The notes beneath the pieces are model-generated. The model saw only the letters and a list, made by a program, of their open reading frames with translations. It ran no database searches and was not told the DNA's origin. Shown here piece by piece: positions 10,216-21,600 of a stretch of 64,000 bases of DNA. The first letter of the stretch is position 1, and every line of letters begins with the position of its first letter. Source of the stretch: Diphasiastrum complanatum. Its lineage: Eukaryota; Streptophyta; Lycopodiopsida; Lycopodiales; Lycopodiaceae. The stretch covers positions 1,471,414 to 1,535,413 of the forward strand of contig CM055097.1 of the NCBI GenBank assembly GCA_029204225.1, read 5' to 3'. The translations under genes were made by a program, and so were the position numbers.

Positions 10216-10338
10216 TATCAAAATAGAAGGATCTGTGCATTCAAGTAAACATATTCTGATTTTTGTAAGTTTTTCAATGAAATTTGGATTTAATTTTAGC
10301 TATGGTGATATTCAGTTAACTATCTTTTTTTTTTGCAG

Positions 10339-12114
10339 ATCTGCATTAGTAGCTCCTCGGAATATTAAAGACAATGTTTCACTAGGAATGTCATTGGGCA
10401 CAATATTGACTTGCAAATCCACCGAGCGTATCATGATGAACAATAGGATTTCAAATGTAAAGTGTAAAATAGCAGAGTCTTTGATGGTGGACATTCAAAA
10501 ATTTTTAGATAAGACTATAGTTCAGGGTGCTTGTGATTTTGCGGGTATTAGCAGGGAAGCATATGCAACAATATTTAAACTATTTAGAGAAGCTTTTAAG
10601 CAAGTTCAAATTAGAAAAGTTCCAATCCCTAGGACATATCACTTGAAGAAAGAGAGGGATACATTAAACATAGGTATGCATAAAATCACTGGAACTCCAT
10701 TTCATATCGAGGAGGTGTATGAACTGATGGAAGATTGATATTCTATAATTCATCAAACAATCTATTTGTTGATCTAAATTACTTACTGAGATACATCATC
10801 ACATTCTATGATATAACCTATGAAAAGGTGAATGGCAAAATAATCATAGTACTTAAGTTAGATGAGTCAGAAATTGTGAAAGGACAGAAGATGGAGAGAG
10901 TTAGTATAACTCTCATGAATGGTGCTCTATCACAAACAGAGAACCAAGAAGATTTCAGATTCAGTGTCCAGTCAGAAAATGATATATGGTGGTTTGCAGC
11001 ATTTCAAGTAACTAGCCTCATTGTTACATTACATTCATTGAATAGTATTAATACATTGTAAATTAAGTCTGATTAATTTTTTTGGACAGGTGCTAAAAGA
11101 GGATCATGATATATTATCATGGATATTCTCAAGGACATCTTATCCTAGGATCATCAAGGACCATATGGATGGAGGACTTCTCAATGTTCCAGGAGTTGGA
11201 GACTTCAATGTTGAATGGCACTTAGCAGGGGATTTGAAACATTAAAATGTATGTATAATGTCTCTCACGGTGCTACATCAAAACACCCTTGTTTGTACTG
11301 TATGAAAATGGCAAAAGATGTAACTAGGAGCACAGGAATTACTAAAGAATATGCAGATCCAAACTGGAAGCCTGTGCTGCCTATCCTCTTAAAAAATGTG
11401 CATGTTTGCACTCTTCATGCAGAAGTTAGATTAATAGAAAAGATCATTTATCTTCATATAGTTTTTGCTTGGAATACTAAGCCAGCATCATTAGCAAAGG
11501 AAGCTATCTCTCGATTAGAAGATGTTTTATCAAAAGCAGGACTCCATAAAGGACATGTCAAAATTCAAAAAGATGAAAAGCTTTCAGGAAAGAATGGGAA
11601 CATGCCAACTAAGCCAAGCATAGGAGGAGCAAAAGCACGTGGTTTCCTATCAAATCATACTGGTAGGGCTTCTAATATTCAACACTCAGTCTGGACAGAT
11701 ATTATTGCTGCTACTCAGGACTTCGAGAAAGATGGCAAAACCAGAGTACTAAAAGCTGATGTATGGAAAAAGCTTGATAGTATGATTGCTATTTTAAGAA
11801 AAGAAAAATACTTTGATATTGATAAGAAAGCTGTCCAAAGGGCTTGTGTCAAAAACATGGGGAGATGATTACATCACTCATTACATGGTTAGTATTAAAC
11901 TCTTAAAATGCTTTCAAATTTAAATATATATTTAGATCCAAACATAAGACTAACATTATGATTTTGACATATGCAGCACATACTAAGAGATCATACAACA
12001 TTTTTTGCAAATACATATGGAAGCTTGAGTGTATGGTTCACAAGGGATGGAGAAGTCACACTGGCAAGCACGAGCAGCATTTCATTGAAATACACAACAT
12101 GGAGGAACCAATGA
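10339..12114 (+). pseudogene. Broken DDE transposase-like gene (RAG1/Transib-like superfamily, tentative)
   Basis: Pieces read in order on the plus strand: 10339-10738 (AGISREAYATIFKLFREAF, later LKKERDTLNIG), 10735-11012 (IIIVLKLDESEI, a possible first catalytic Asp), an exon from about 11091 with HLAGDLK, then GATSKHPCLYCMKMAKD (11269 on, a CxxC after a Gly-Ala pair), LHAEVRLIEKI (about 11415), and after an intron HILRDHTTFFANTYGSLSVW (from 11981). The order KLD ... GGDLK-type ... GATS.x.C.xC ... LH.x.R ... YMHIL resembles, from memory, a metazoan/plant transposon family distantly related to RAG1. Frameshifts near 10738 and 11235. A CxxC protein of another DDE family remains possible. It lies left of gene A copy 2 and may belong to that element. 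Confidence 0.5.
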
Positions 12115-12378
12115 AAAACGAAACTACATTTGTCAATTGTTTCAGTGGTTCTACCGTAGAGTTCAAATTCGACATATAACAAAGTCCGCACAATACAACA
12201 AGTTTAGAAAAGCATGCAAGTTCATACAGGAAGAGAAAATTAGATGATTGTTGAGTACAAGATCATCATTATCAAATCATGACATGTTCAGAATTGCTTT
12301 GCAAATTCATTGAACAAGAAAGGAGAAATACTCAATGTAAATGTATTGATTGTATTATACCAAAATACAAAGTGTCAA

Positions 12379-13338
12379 CTATTCATCATCAGATCTTGTG
12401 TCAGATTCTATGGCAGTATTGTCATGAAGAAATTCCTTGCTAGTGTATGCATCTAATAGATGTGCATTATCCTTATTTCCACTAAGCTCAATATAAGTGG
12501 AATACAATGAATAATGGGAGCTCCTTAAAGGAACATTCCCATCAGTAAAGCCTAAAATGTTCAAAACATAAGATCTTTTGACAAAAATGATCTTATTTGT
12601 CTTTACAAATTTATGTCCTCCTAGGTAAAATGATAAAGCTTTAACTGTCATTATAAGAGTCTCCCCAACTAGGCTCAACTTGGAATAAGCAATACAGATT
12701 TCATTCTTCAGGAAATGCCTAAGATAGTGGCCAAGTCCACTATCCCTCTGGAAAGACGATGTGTGTTGTTTGAAACCACCTCGTCTCGCAGCAAAATCAT
12801 CTATTATGAGAGCATCCTGCAATAGGAAATCTGTTAGCAAAAACACATTTAGTGATTAGAAATATCATAATGCAAGGAAGTTTAAACACTTACACATTCT
12901 TCATCATCAGTAGCAACCAGATCAAGATGATCAATATAATGACCACGTACTGAACTAGAATCATCCGTGAAATGCAATAATGATGGACGAGGGAAGCCCA
13001 TCAGAGATTGAAATGTCGTGAATTCTTCATCGGATGGTCTGCCTCGCCCATATTTGATAAAATCTTAGTCAAGCATTCTTCAGCAGTCATAATTCCCTCC
13101 TCGTCATCAAAATCAATACTAGCAACAAGATCATCTGTTTCAAAATCTACGAAGTCAGAGAATTTGAAAATCGTGTCGGATAATAGACATAGAACCTCGT
13201 CTTCACGATAGTCAAAAAATTTACATAAATCAGCAATAGTAAAATATACATTGTCATTAATATAATATACAGGCAAATTGAATAGACATTTGGAATCCTC
13301 TGTAGGGTTGGATTCATCAGCAGATGTATTTTGGCCAA
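12379..13338 (-). pseudogene. Minus-strand exons of unknown protein (gene A copy 2 continuation or separate gene)
   Basis: Reading leftwards from 13338: an exon beginning after CCCTACAG with NLPVYYINDNVYFTIADLC and an acidic stretch (about 13310-13001), a shifted frame reading GRPSDEEFTTFQSLMGFPRP into LVATDDEEC (about 13050-12895), then 12846-12379 containing GLGHYLRHFLKN and FVKRSYVLNILGF and ending DTRSDDE with a TAG stop. No known domain was recognised and no methyltransferase motif is present. Copia-1 separates it from the gene A N-terminal exon at 26507-26007; with Copia-1 removed the two are neighbours on one strand. Whether they are one gene is an inference. Confidence 0.4.
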
Positions 13339-13348
13339 TAAAAGAATC

Positions 13349-14086
13349 TGTTAAATTTCACAGGTGTGGATTGTCCACTACATGTACTTGTGATCTCCTA
13401 AGGTGTGTAGATGCACCAAGATCAAGACTAGATTGAGATTCAAGATCTATCTTTGATTCTATGGCAAAAACACACTACTACATGCATTCAATCACTTCCA
13501 ACTCTCACTCACACATGTGGGAAGTATTCAAAAAATAATCTAAGAAAAAACAAGCTGCTCTACTCGGGTAGAGAGAGAAAAAACATCATGAGCTCTCGGG
13601 TAGAGAGAGAAAGCTAGAAATCCAATAACTCACAAAATCTATAAAATCACCAAATCAATTAGCTTAAAAAATGAGGAGTACAATGATACTAGTAGATCCA
13701 CGAGCTACCACTATGCTTAACTATGATTGGACCATACTTTGTCACTTCTTGATCCTATTGGACCATTGATCTATGCACCTCTTAGGTCTATTGGACTATA
13801 TTCAAGCACACCTCAATTTCCTATTGGACCTCACAAGGTTCCACCTCTAAATCCTATTGGACCTCTTGGAATTCATCAAACAAAAGCTTTACACTTGTCT
13901 ACACTCTAATTGGCACGTGTTTAGCCTCTTACTCTATTTTGGCTCAATAGTGACATTACAAGTGGAAATGCATAATTTGCCATCTATGCCAAATTTATTC
14001 CTATCAACATCCTACACCTAGATGCTTGATGTGAAAAACATAAGACCCCTATATGTAACATAGATAATCTTTTTCAATTCTTCACA
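13349..14086 (-). repeat. Copia-1 3' LTR (738 bp)
   Basis: Pairs with 25244-25978. Its middle has a run of CTATTGGAC repeats (about 13750-13870) that also occurs in the other LTR. Confidence 0.9.
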
Positions 14087-14104
14087 CTCCTCCTAAAAAA
14101 TTAT

Positions 14105-15580
14105 CTATGAAGATTTGAGCATTGATCTTGATATAACTCCAAGATTAGATCTATGCTTGATGAAAGCACTTTTGCTCAAAGGCTTGGTGAGTAGATCGGC
14201 AATACAAGAGGACGAGTTGACATGCTCCAAATAGATTTCTCCTCCAATAAGCTTTTCTCTCACAAAGTGGTGTGCCACTTCTATGTGCTTGCTTCTTGTA
14301 TGAAATATGGAATTATTGGCAAGAGCTTGGGCCGAGATGTTATCACACTTGATCATTGGTAGATCATCCTGCTTGATGCACTTTAGCTCCATTAATAACC
14401 TCAAGCTCTTGATCCAAAGCACTTCTTTGGTTGTTGTAGTGAGTGCTTTGTACTCGGCCTCACATGAAGAGAGAGATATAGTATCTTGCTTTTTGGAAAG
14501 CCAAGATATTAGATTGCCTCCAAGAAAGATAGTGTATGCACTAATAGACTTTTGATTCATCTTGTCACTTGCAAAGTACGAATCCGAGTAGCCAATAATG
14601 GATAGATCTTCACTTTTATAGAGTAGACCATAATCACAAGATGAAGATACATATCTTAGAATCCTCTTGGCCATCTTCCAATGATGGATCTTAGGATCTT
14701 GCATAAATTGACTCAATTTGTGCACACAAAAACTTAGATCGGGCCTAGTAATGGTAAGCCAAATCAAGGAGCCTACAAGACTCCTAAAAAGTGTGATGTC
14801 CTCAAAGGATCTTTCATCACCTTTATTAGGACCTCTTACAATTTGCTCCATTGGAGTATCTATGCTCTTATAATTTTCCATATGGAATTTTTTCAACATA
14901 GAGTGAGCATATCTAGATTGGCATATAAAGACATGATTTTCATAAAAATCAATTTCTAGGCCTAGGATGTAATGCATCTCTCCTAGATCTTGCATTTTAA
15001 ACTCACATCCAAGTGCTAGCTTGGTTTCATCAACTAGCTTGATACAACTTCCACAAAGAATAGTGTCATCAACATAAATTAGAAGAATGACAATATTGCT
15101 ATCAACAAACTTTAGATACATGGAAGGATCATAGTAACTAAGAGTAAATCCTAGTGAGATAAGAAAAGAATTAAGTCTTGAATACCATGATCTTGGTGCT
15201 TGCTTGATTCCATAAAGACTTTTGAAGAGCAAGCACACTTTGGACTCATCCTTGATGAATCCTTGAGGTTGTTCCATATAGATCTCCTCCTCAAGATAAC
15301 CATTTAGAAAAGCATTGGATACATCTAATTGGAACACCTTCCACTTGAAAAAACAAGCAAGATAAATAAGAATTCTTATTGTCACCATCTTTGCAACGGG
15401 TGCAAAGGTCTCCTCATAATCAAGACCATGGATTTGAGCAAATCCTTTGGCACATAATCTTGCTTTATGCTTGTTGATGGTGCCATCATGATTGAACTTG
15501 ATCCGAAATACCCACTTGCAACCAATCACATGCTTGTTGGATGGAGGATCCACAAGCTCCCAAGTATTGTTGGTGATCAA
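14105..15580 (-). CDS. Copia-1 reverse transcriptase-RNase H
   Basis: A 491-residue open stretch: NNTWELVDPPSNKHVIGCKW at the start, QLDVSNAFLNG and YMEQPQGF (RT), SLYGIKQAPRSWY, LLIYVDDTIL (the YVDD active site), ITRPDLSFCVHKLSQF, then RNase H with SDSYFASD (one catalytic Asp position altered from the usual DSDFAGD), SLSSCEAEYKAL and HIEVAHHFVRE. Function: copies element RNA into DNA. The frame is open but detached from integrase by a stop near 15600. Confidence 0.88.
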   Translation of the reverse strand: MITNNTWELVDPPSNKHVIGCKWVFRIKFNHDGTINKHKARLCAKGFAQIHGLDYEETFAPVAKMVTIRILIYLACFFKWKVFQLDVSNAFLNGYLEEEIYMEQPQGFIKDESKVCLLFKSLYGIKQAPRSWYSRLNSFLISLGFTLSYYDPSMYLKFVDSNIVILLIYVDDTILCGSCIKLVDETKLALGCEFKMQDLGEMHYILGLEIDFYENHVFICQSRYAHSMLKKFHMENYKSIDTPMEQIVRGPNKGDERSFEDITLFRSLVGSLIWLTITRPDLSFCVHKLSQFMQDPKIHHWKMAKRILRYVSSSCDYGLLYKSEDLSIIGYSDSYFASDKMNQKSISAYTIFLGGNLISWLSKKQDTISLSSCEAEYKALTTTTKEVLWIKSLRLLMELKCIKQDDLPMIKCDNISAQALANNSIFHTRSKHIEVAHHFVREKLIGGEIYLEHVNSSSCIADLLTKPLSKSAFIKHRSNLGVISRSMLKSS

Positions 15581-15804
15581 TGCATAATACTCTTGCTACA
15601 TGGCATCATACCACTCCTTGGTATTGAGTGCCTCTTGTACATTCTTTGGCTCTTCATGAGAGACTTAAAAAACATAATTAGTGGAATCAAGATCCACTTG
15701 TTTGCCTTTGTCAACATATGAGAGCCTCTTGGGCTCGGATCTATCTCTCATGGATCTTCTTGGTGAAAAAATCCGAGGAGAGTCTTCTTCAAATCTCGAC
15801 CCCA

Positions 15805-16803
15805 TCACATCATGATTGTCTTCAAAATCAATAATTGATGATGCATCCATAGATTTCTTGATCTCGGCCTCTTCAAAAGATGAGTGTTGATCTTCATGGA
15901 AGACAACATCTCTACTTTCAATAACTTGAGAAGTAGAGAGACACTATAGGCCTTCTTGGTGGATGAGTATCCAACCATGATCCCTTTACATGCACTAGGA
16001 TCTTCCTTCTTCCTTGTTTCCAAGGGAATATGGACAAGGCATAAGCATCCAAAAACTCTAAGGTGATCAACCTTAGGCTTCTTCAAAAATAAGATTTCAT
16101 ATGGTGACTTTCCTCCAAGAGCTATATGTGGGAGCCTATTGCAAAGATAATTTTCACAATTAATGGCTTCTCCCCAAAAATCTTTGGGCAAAGATGCCTC
16201 AATTCTCATAGATTTTGCACATTCACATAGAGATCTATTCTTTCTCTCAGCCACTCCATTTTGAGATGGAGAGTAGGCACAAGAGAACTCTCTTTTAATG
16301 CCTTCAAGCTCACAAAAATCTTGAAATTTATTGGAGATATATTCACCACCTCTATCACTTCTAAGAGCTTTAATCTTGAATGAGAATTGCTTCTCTACAT
16401 AAGCTTTGAAAATAAGGAAATGATCAAACACCATAGATTTAGAAGCAAGAAGATATATCCAAGTGAATCTTGTGTAATCATCAATGAAAGTAACAAAACA
16501 AGTGGCTCCTGCCTTACTTGTAGTTGATGAGAAATGCACATCCGAGTGGATTAACTCCAAAGGATGCTTGCTTTTGATAGAAGATCTTGTAAATGACTTT
16601 TTGTGAGATTTAGCAATAGCACAAGCCTCACAAGGCTTGATCTTCTTGGAGAGTGACTTTGGCAAGCCAATAGCTTTGGCTTCTTTGATCATAGAGAGCA
16701 TGGATTTGTAGTTGGGATGTCCCAACCTCCTATGACATAATTCCTCCATAGAGAGCTTGTTCACAAGAGCAACATTACAAGCATATGTGAAAATCGTCAA
16801 CAT
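15805..16803 (-). CDS. Copia-1 GAG-pre-integrase and integrase
   Basis: Contains ELCHRRLGHPNYKSM, the zinc-binding CEACAIAKSHKK, LIHSDVHFSS, FIDDYTRFTW, ALRSDRGGEYIS and SPSQNGVAERKNRSL, the normal copia integrase series with D, D and E catalytic residues. Upstream, the frame continues across the Copia-2 insertion: NEYVDA at 23217 and CNVALVNKL at 16785 join in frame once Copia-2 and one target duplication are removed. A frameshift disturbs the last about 40 residues. Confidence 0.85.
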   Translation of the reverse strand: MLTIFTYACNVALVNKLSMEELCHRRLGHPNYKSMLSMIKEAKAIGLPKSLSKKIKPCEACAIAKSHKKSFTRSSIKSKHPLELIHSDVHFSSTTSKAGATCFVTFIDDYTRFTWIYLLASKSMVFDHFLIFKAYVEKQFSFKIKALRSDRGGEYISNKFQDFCELEGIKREFSCAYSPSQNGVAERKNRSLCECAKSMRIEASLPKDFWGEAINCENYLCNRLPHIALGGKSPYEILFLKKPKVDHLRVFGCLCLVHIPLETRKKEDPSACKGIMVGYSSTKKAYSVSLLLKLLKVEMLSSMKINTHLLKRPRSRNLWMHHQLLILKTIMM

Positions 16804-17440
16804 TTCCTAGCTAGTTTGAGACCTAAATTGGCTAAAATTGTAAATAGTTTTGGTTCTGGAGTTTTGCACGTGTGAACCAGGCCACAATGTTTTTATTTAC
16901 TGTATTTTTTCAGTATGATGAAGTGTCAAACTTCATACCCTTCAAAATGAGACCATTTTGATGTATTTTGGTCATATAAGCCATTTTTAGCTATTTTTCC
17001 TATATAGGGAATATCTAGGGTCAAGTACCTTCTAGAGAGAGGAGAGAGAGTCATCTTCCTCATCCATAAATAGTAGGGAAGTCGTGGAGAACAGGTTGGA
17101 GAAACCTTTTGTATGCTTCATTGAGATCAATAGATCATTGTCATTGTTTCTTCCTCCATTGAGAGCATTGTTGTGTGTATTGTCTTCAAGCTATTGTGTA
17201 TGATCTTAGGTGCTTTCCAAAAGTGGTAGGCTGATGTATTATGGACTGTATAATGCTATTTTGGGCCGCACTTGATGTTTATGGAAGTTTCCATTTGTGA
17301 TAAATGCTTTTTGATCAAGTTCTTTGCATTCTAGGTAGCATAGAATGTGTTGCCAATTCCTAGCTTATGTAGTTTGGAGTGCAAGCATTCAAGCCAATGA
17401 TCTTGGAGTTTAGATCCACTTAGGATCTGTATTTTTCACA
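16786..17440 (+). repeat. Copia-2 5' LTR
   Basis: 655 bp, with TATATAGGG around 17003, followed directly by the primer-binding site. It ends TTTTTCACA. Confidence 0.93.
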
Positions 17441-17452
17441 TGGTATCAGAGC
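17441..17452 (+). other. Copia-2 primer-binding site
   Basis: TGGTATCAGAGC, the plant copia site complementary to initiator tRNA-Met, immediately after the LTR. Confidence 0.93.
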
Positions 17453-18612
17453 TGGTTGGCTTCTATTTACAGTAAGTATTCCATTTTTGGTGATATTTGG
17501 ATGTTTGATCAAGTTTTGGCATGATTTTGCATTGCTTTGTTGATCAAATCTTACTAACCTTTGTTTTGTGAGTTGAACTTGTGGATCAAAAGCATATTTC
17601 AGGTCTATTGAAGATCAGAGGCTGAAAAGAAACTATTTTGGATCAGATCATAACACCTAATCATTTGTGATTGTGAGGCTTGTGCATATTCAATACTAAC
17701 AATGTTCTTTTCAATCCTATTGTTGACAATCTCCATTCTTGGATGAACACTCTCCTTAAGTGGATGAAACTTCTCCTTAAGTGGATGACAAATGCTCTTT
17801 TAAGTGAGTTGTAATTCTCCTAAAGGCTGAGCAAAGCTCCCATTTGGATGAAAGATCCCCTTTTTTGGGTGAACATATTGTAAGCTCCATTGTGAAGAGC
17901 ATATTGTAAAGATTGTCATCAATTTTGGCATAAATTTTGGTGTACTTTGTTGAGCATGTAAGTAACTCTCCTTATGTAATTTGATTGGAGCATTTGCTGG
18001 AAGGTGTTAACCATTATGCAAGTGTGTTTTCAGGTTCTTAACAGGTTGAGGAACATTCTCATGTGAAGTGATCTTAGATCTACATCTAAACACCAAGATT
18101 TGACAAGATAGTGAAGCTAGTCTTGTGATTCACTAAGTGTGCTCATTCATTCACCTCTAAATCTTGTATTTATCACTTGCTGGAGTTTATAAACTTTTAG
18201 AAGTGTGGTTTACATGTGGTTTTACAGGTTGAATCAATATCTTAGTGTGTTGATCATATGTTGATCAAGTTTGTTCATTACTAGGTAATCTTGGCATCCT
18301 AGTTTTGGGTATTTTCTAAGAATGCAAGTAACTCTTCACACCATAACTTGATTTGGTCACTTGCTGGAAAGTTTGAGAGCTTAAGCAAGAGTGTGTTCAG
18401 GTTGGTTTGATTTTGTAATCCATTCTTAGTGTGTGCAAAGTGTTGCATGTGTTTCAATCTTCCTTTCTATGCTTGGAAACCATCTAGGTTCAAGATAGAA
18501 GTGTTTTAGGGTCCTAAATCTTCATAGATCTCTTTATCTATCATTTGTTGAGAGAAAAGTGAGTGCTAAGTGCTTTAGGACAGAACCTAAAAGTTGAAGA
18601 AACATTAGAATC
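17453..18612 (+). other. Copia-2 untranslated leader
   Basis: About 1.16 kb between the primer-binding site and the polyprotein start, long for a copia element. No protein-coding frame supported. It holds loosely repeated blocks (variants of TTGCTGGAA..TTT..AGAG and TGTTCAGGTT), probably leader/packaging sequence. Confidence 0.6.
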
Positions 18613-21600
18613 ATGGCTTCCAATGGTGGGATCATGCTAGAGTCTAGTGAAAGGTTGAGTTCATCAAACTACTCTACTTGGAAAGTGAGGATGGAGTCCT
18701 TACTTGAGTTGAATGAACTCATGGACATAGTTGCAGAAATTGAAGAGAGACCTCTCACACTTCAAGAGCAACAAAGGTTTGATAAGAAGGCCAAAAGGTC
18801 TCTTCATATCATTAAAATGAATGTTACAAATGAACTTCTCAAGGAAGTTGGAAAGTGTCAAAGTGCAAGTGAGGCATGGAATGCCTTAAAGAAGCTCTTT
18901 GAATCAAAGTCCACATCTAGGGTATTGACCCTAAGGAGACAAATATTTTCTAGTAGGCAAAGAGAGGGTGAAAGTGCTCATGCATTTATCTTGAGAGTTA
19001 AGTCCCTAAGTGATGATTTAGCATGCATTGATGAGAACATAAAAGATGGTGAAATAGTCCAAGTTATGTTGAATGGTTTGCTAAATGAACATGCTAACCT
19101 TGTGCAAAGTTTTGCCATTCAAAGAGTCTTGCCAAGTGTGGTTGACTTGCAAGAAATCTTATTGGCTGAAGAACATAGGTTGCAATCAAAGCTTGATGGT
19201 GCATCCTTGCAAGGTGGAGGTGAAGAGGCTTTCTTCACAAAAGGCAAATTCAAGGGCAAAGGTAAAGGCAAAGGGAAATGGTCCAAAGGTGGTAACTTTG
19301 ATCATGATGATCACTCTTCCTCTTCCTCTTCTACTAAGAACAATAAGTCAAAGTTCAAGTGCTTTTATTGTGGGATAAAAGGTCATTTTGCAAATGAATG
19401 TTATAAGAAGAAAAGAGAGCAAGGAGAGAGGCAAGGAAATCTTACAATAGATGAGGAAGAACATAACACATGTGAATCACTTGTTATGACTTCAAGTTTG
19501 TTAGCCAACATAGATGATAATGATCCTTGGTGGATTGATAGTGGAGCCTCATCTCACATGACAAGACATAAGGAATACTTTACATCCTTAAAGTCTTATG
19601 AGGGAGAAGGTAACATCATCTACACTGCAAATGATGGTCAATGTGACATCAAAGGCATAGGCACTATTCCTATTTCCCTTTCAACAAATAGGAAAGCAAA
19701 TCTTGAAAATGTTTTGTACATTCCTTCAATCACTAAGAATTTGCTTAGTGTAAGTCAAATGATTGACAAAGGACTTGATGTGGAGTTCATTGGAGATGCA
19801 TGTTTGATAAGTAAATGTGGATCCTTGATTGCTCAAGGTAGGAGGCATGGTAAACTTTTCAAGCTTGATGCATGTGTGATCTCTAATCATGAAGGATGTA
19901 TGGCTAGGGAGCAATTGACAAACCAAGAAGTTTGGCACAAGAGGTTGGGCCATCCCAACTTCAAATCTTTGGAGGTAATGGCAAAGAAAGAGCTTGTTCT
20001 TGGTCTCCCTAAAAGTCTTGTTGCAAACAATAGTGTTTGTGAACATTGTGCCTTGTCCAAATCTCATAGACTTGCTTATTCTAGATCTACTTCTAGATCT
20101 AAAGAAGCTTTTCAACTTGTGCATTCTGATATTCATTCTTCTAGTACAACTAGCAATGGTGGGGCAAAGATGTATGCAACTTTCATTGATGACTTTAGTA
20201 GGTATACTTGGATCTATCTTCTTAAAAGTAAGGATGAAGTGTTTGCTGCATTTGTCAAGTTCAAGAATGAAATGGAAAACCAATTCAATACAAAGATCAA
20301 ATGCTTAAGATCTGATAATGGAGGGGAATACACCTCAAATAGGTTCAAAGACTTTTGTATAGCACATGGGATTAAGAGGGAGATGTCTAGTCCTAGGACT
20401 CCACAACAGAATGGAGTGGCCGAGAGGAAGAATAGAACCCTTTGTGAATGTGCCAAGGCAATGAGACTACATGCTAATCTTGCTAAGTCTTTTTGGGGGG
20501 AAGCTTTAGCATGTGCTAACTATCTATGTAATAGATGGACAAGTGCTTCCTTGGATGGTAAAACTCCTCATGAGGTTCTTTATGGTAGAAGGCCGAGTGT
20601 CAAGCATTGTAGGATCTTTGGATGTACATGTTTTGTCAATATCACACTTGATGATAGAACTAAAGAAGATCCTTCATCAAAGAAGGGTGTGTTTGTTGGC
20701 TATAGTGAAGTAAGCAAGGCTTACAAAGTGTACATTCCTTCTACAAAGAAAGTTGTCATAAGTAGGGATGTCATCTTTCATGAAGAGAATGTTTCCAATG
20801 TTGTTGATGTTGATGTTGATGTGCCTACTAATCATCATGATGTGCAAGATGTCTTGGATGAAGATGGAGATGCCACTCCAAAGCAAACTTCAAGGAAGAC
20901 TCAAAGGCAAAGGGCTAAGCCATCAAGGCTAACCTATGATGAAAAAGGAAAGCAAGTGGTGGACAACTCTAACTTTGCTTTTCTTACCTCTTTTGATGAA
21001 CCAACTTGTGTAGGTGAAGCAATTCAAAAGAAGGAATGGATCCAAGCCATGGATCATGAGCATCAAGCACTCATCAAAAGCAACACATGGAGGTTGGTAA
21101 AGCTTCCAAAGGACAAGAAGGCAATTGGTTGTAAGTGGATCTTCAAGATCAAGACAAATCAAGATGGATCAATCAACAAGTACAAGGCAAGGTTGGTGGC
21201 AAAGGGGTATGCTCAAGAATATGGTATTGACTATGATGAGACCTTTGCACCCGTGGCAAAGATGGTAACTATTCGAATCCTAATCTCTCTTGCAACTCTT
21301 TATGATTGGGATATGTGGCAAATGGATGTTACTAATGCCTTCTTGAATGGTGATCTTGAAGAAGATATTTACATGGAGCAACCCGAGGGCTATGTTTCAC
21401 ATGATGAGCCTAATCATGTGTGCTATCTCCAAAAGAGTTTGTATGGGCTAAAGCAAGCACCAAGGAGTTGGTATGCTAAGCTCAATTCCTTCTTACTTTC
21501 TCAAAACTTTGTTATGAGTGAGTATGATCATTCTCTCTACTTTAGATTGAATGAAAATGATATCACTTTACTTTTGATCTATGTTGATGACATTATCTTA

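Noticed and set aside
13727-13909. 60-codon frame, repeated at 25619-25801
   Set aside because: Present in both Copia-1 LTRs because of the CTATTGGAC repeats; no evidence of a real protein.
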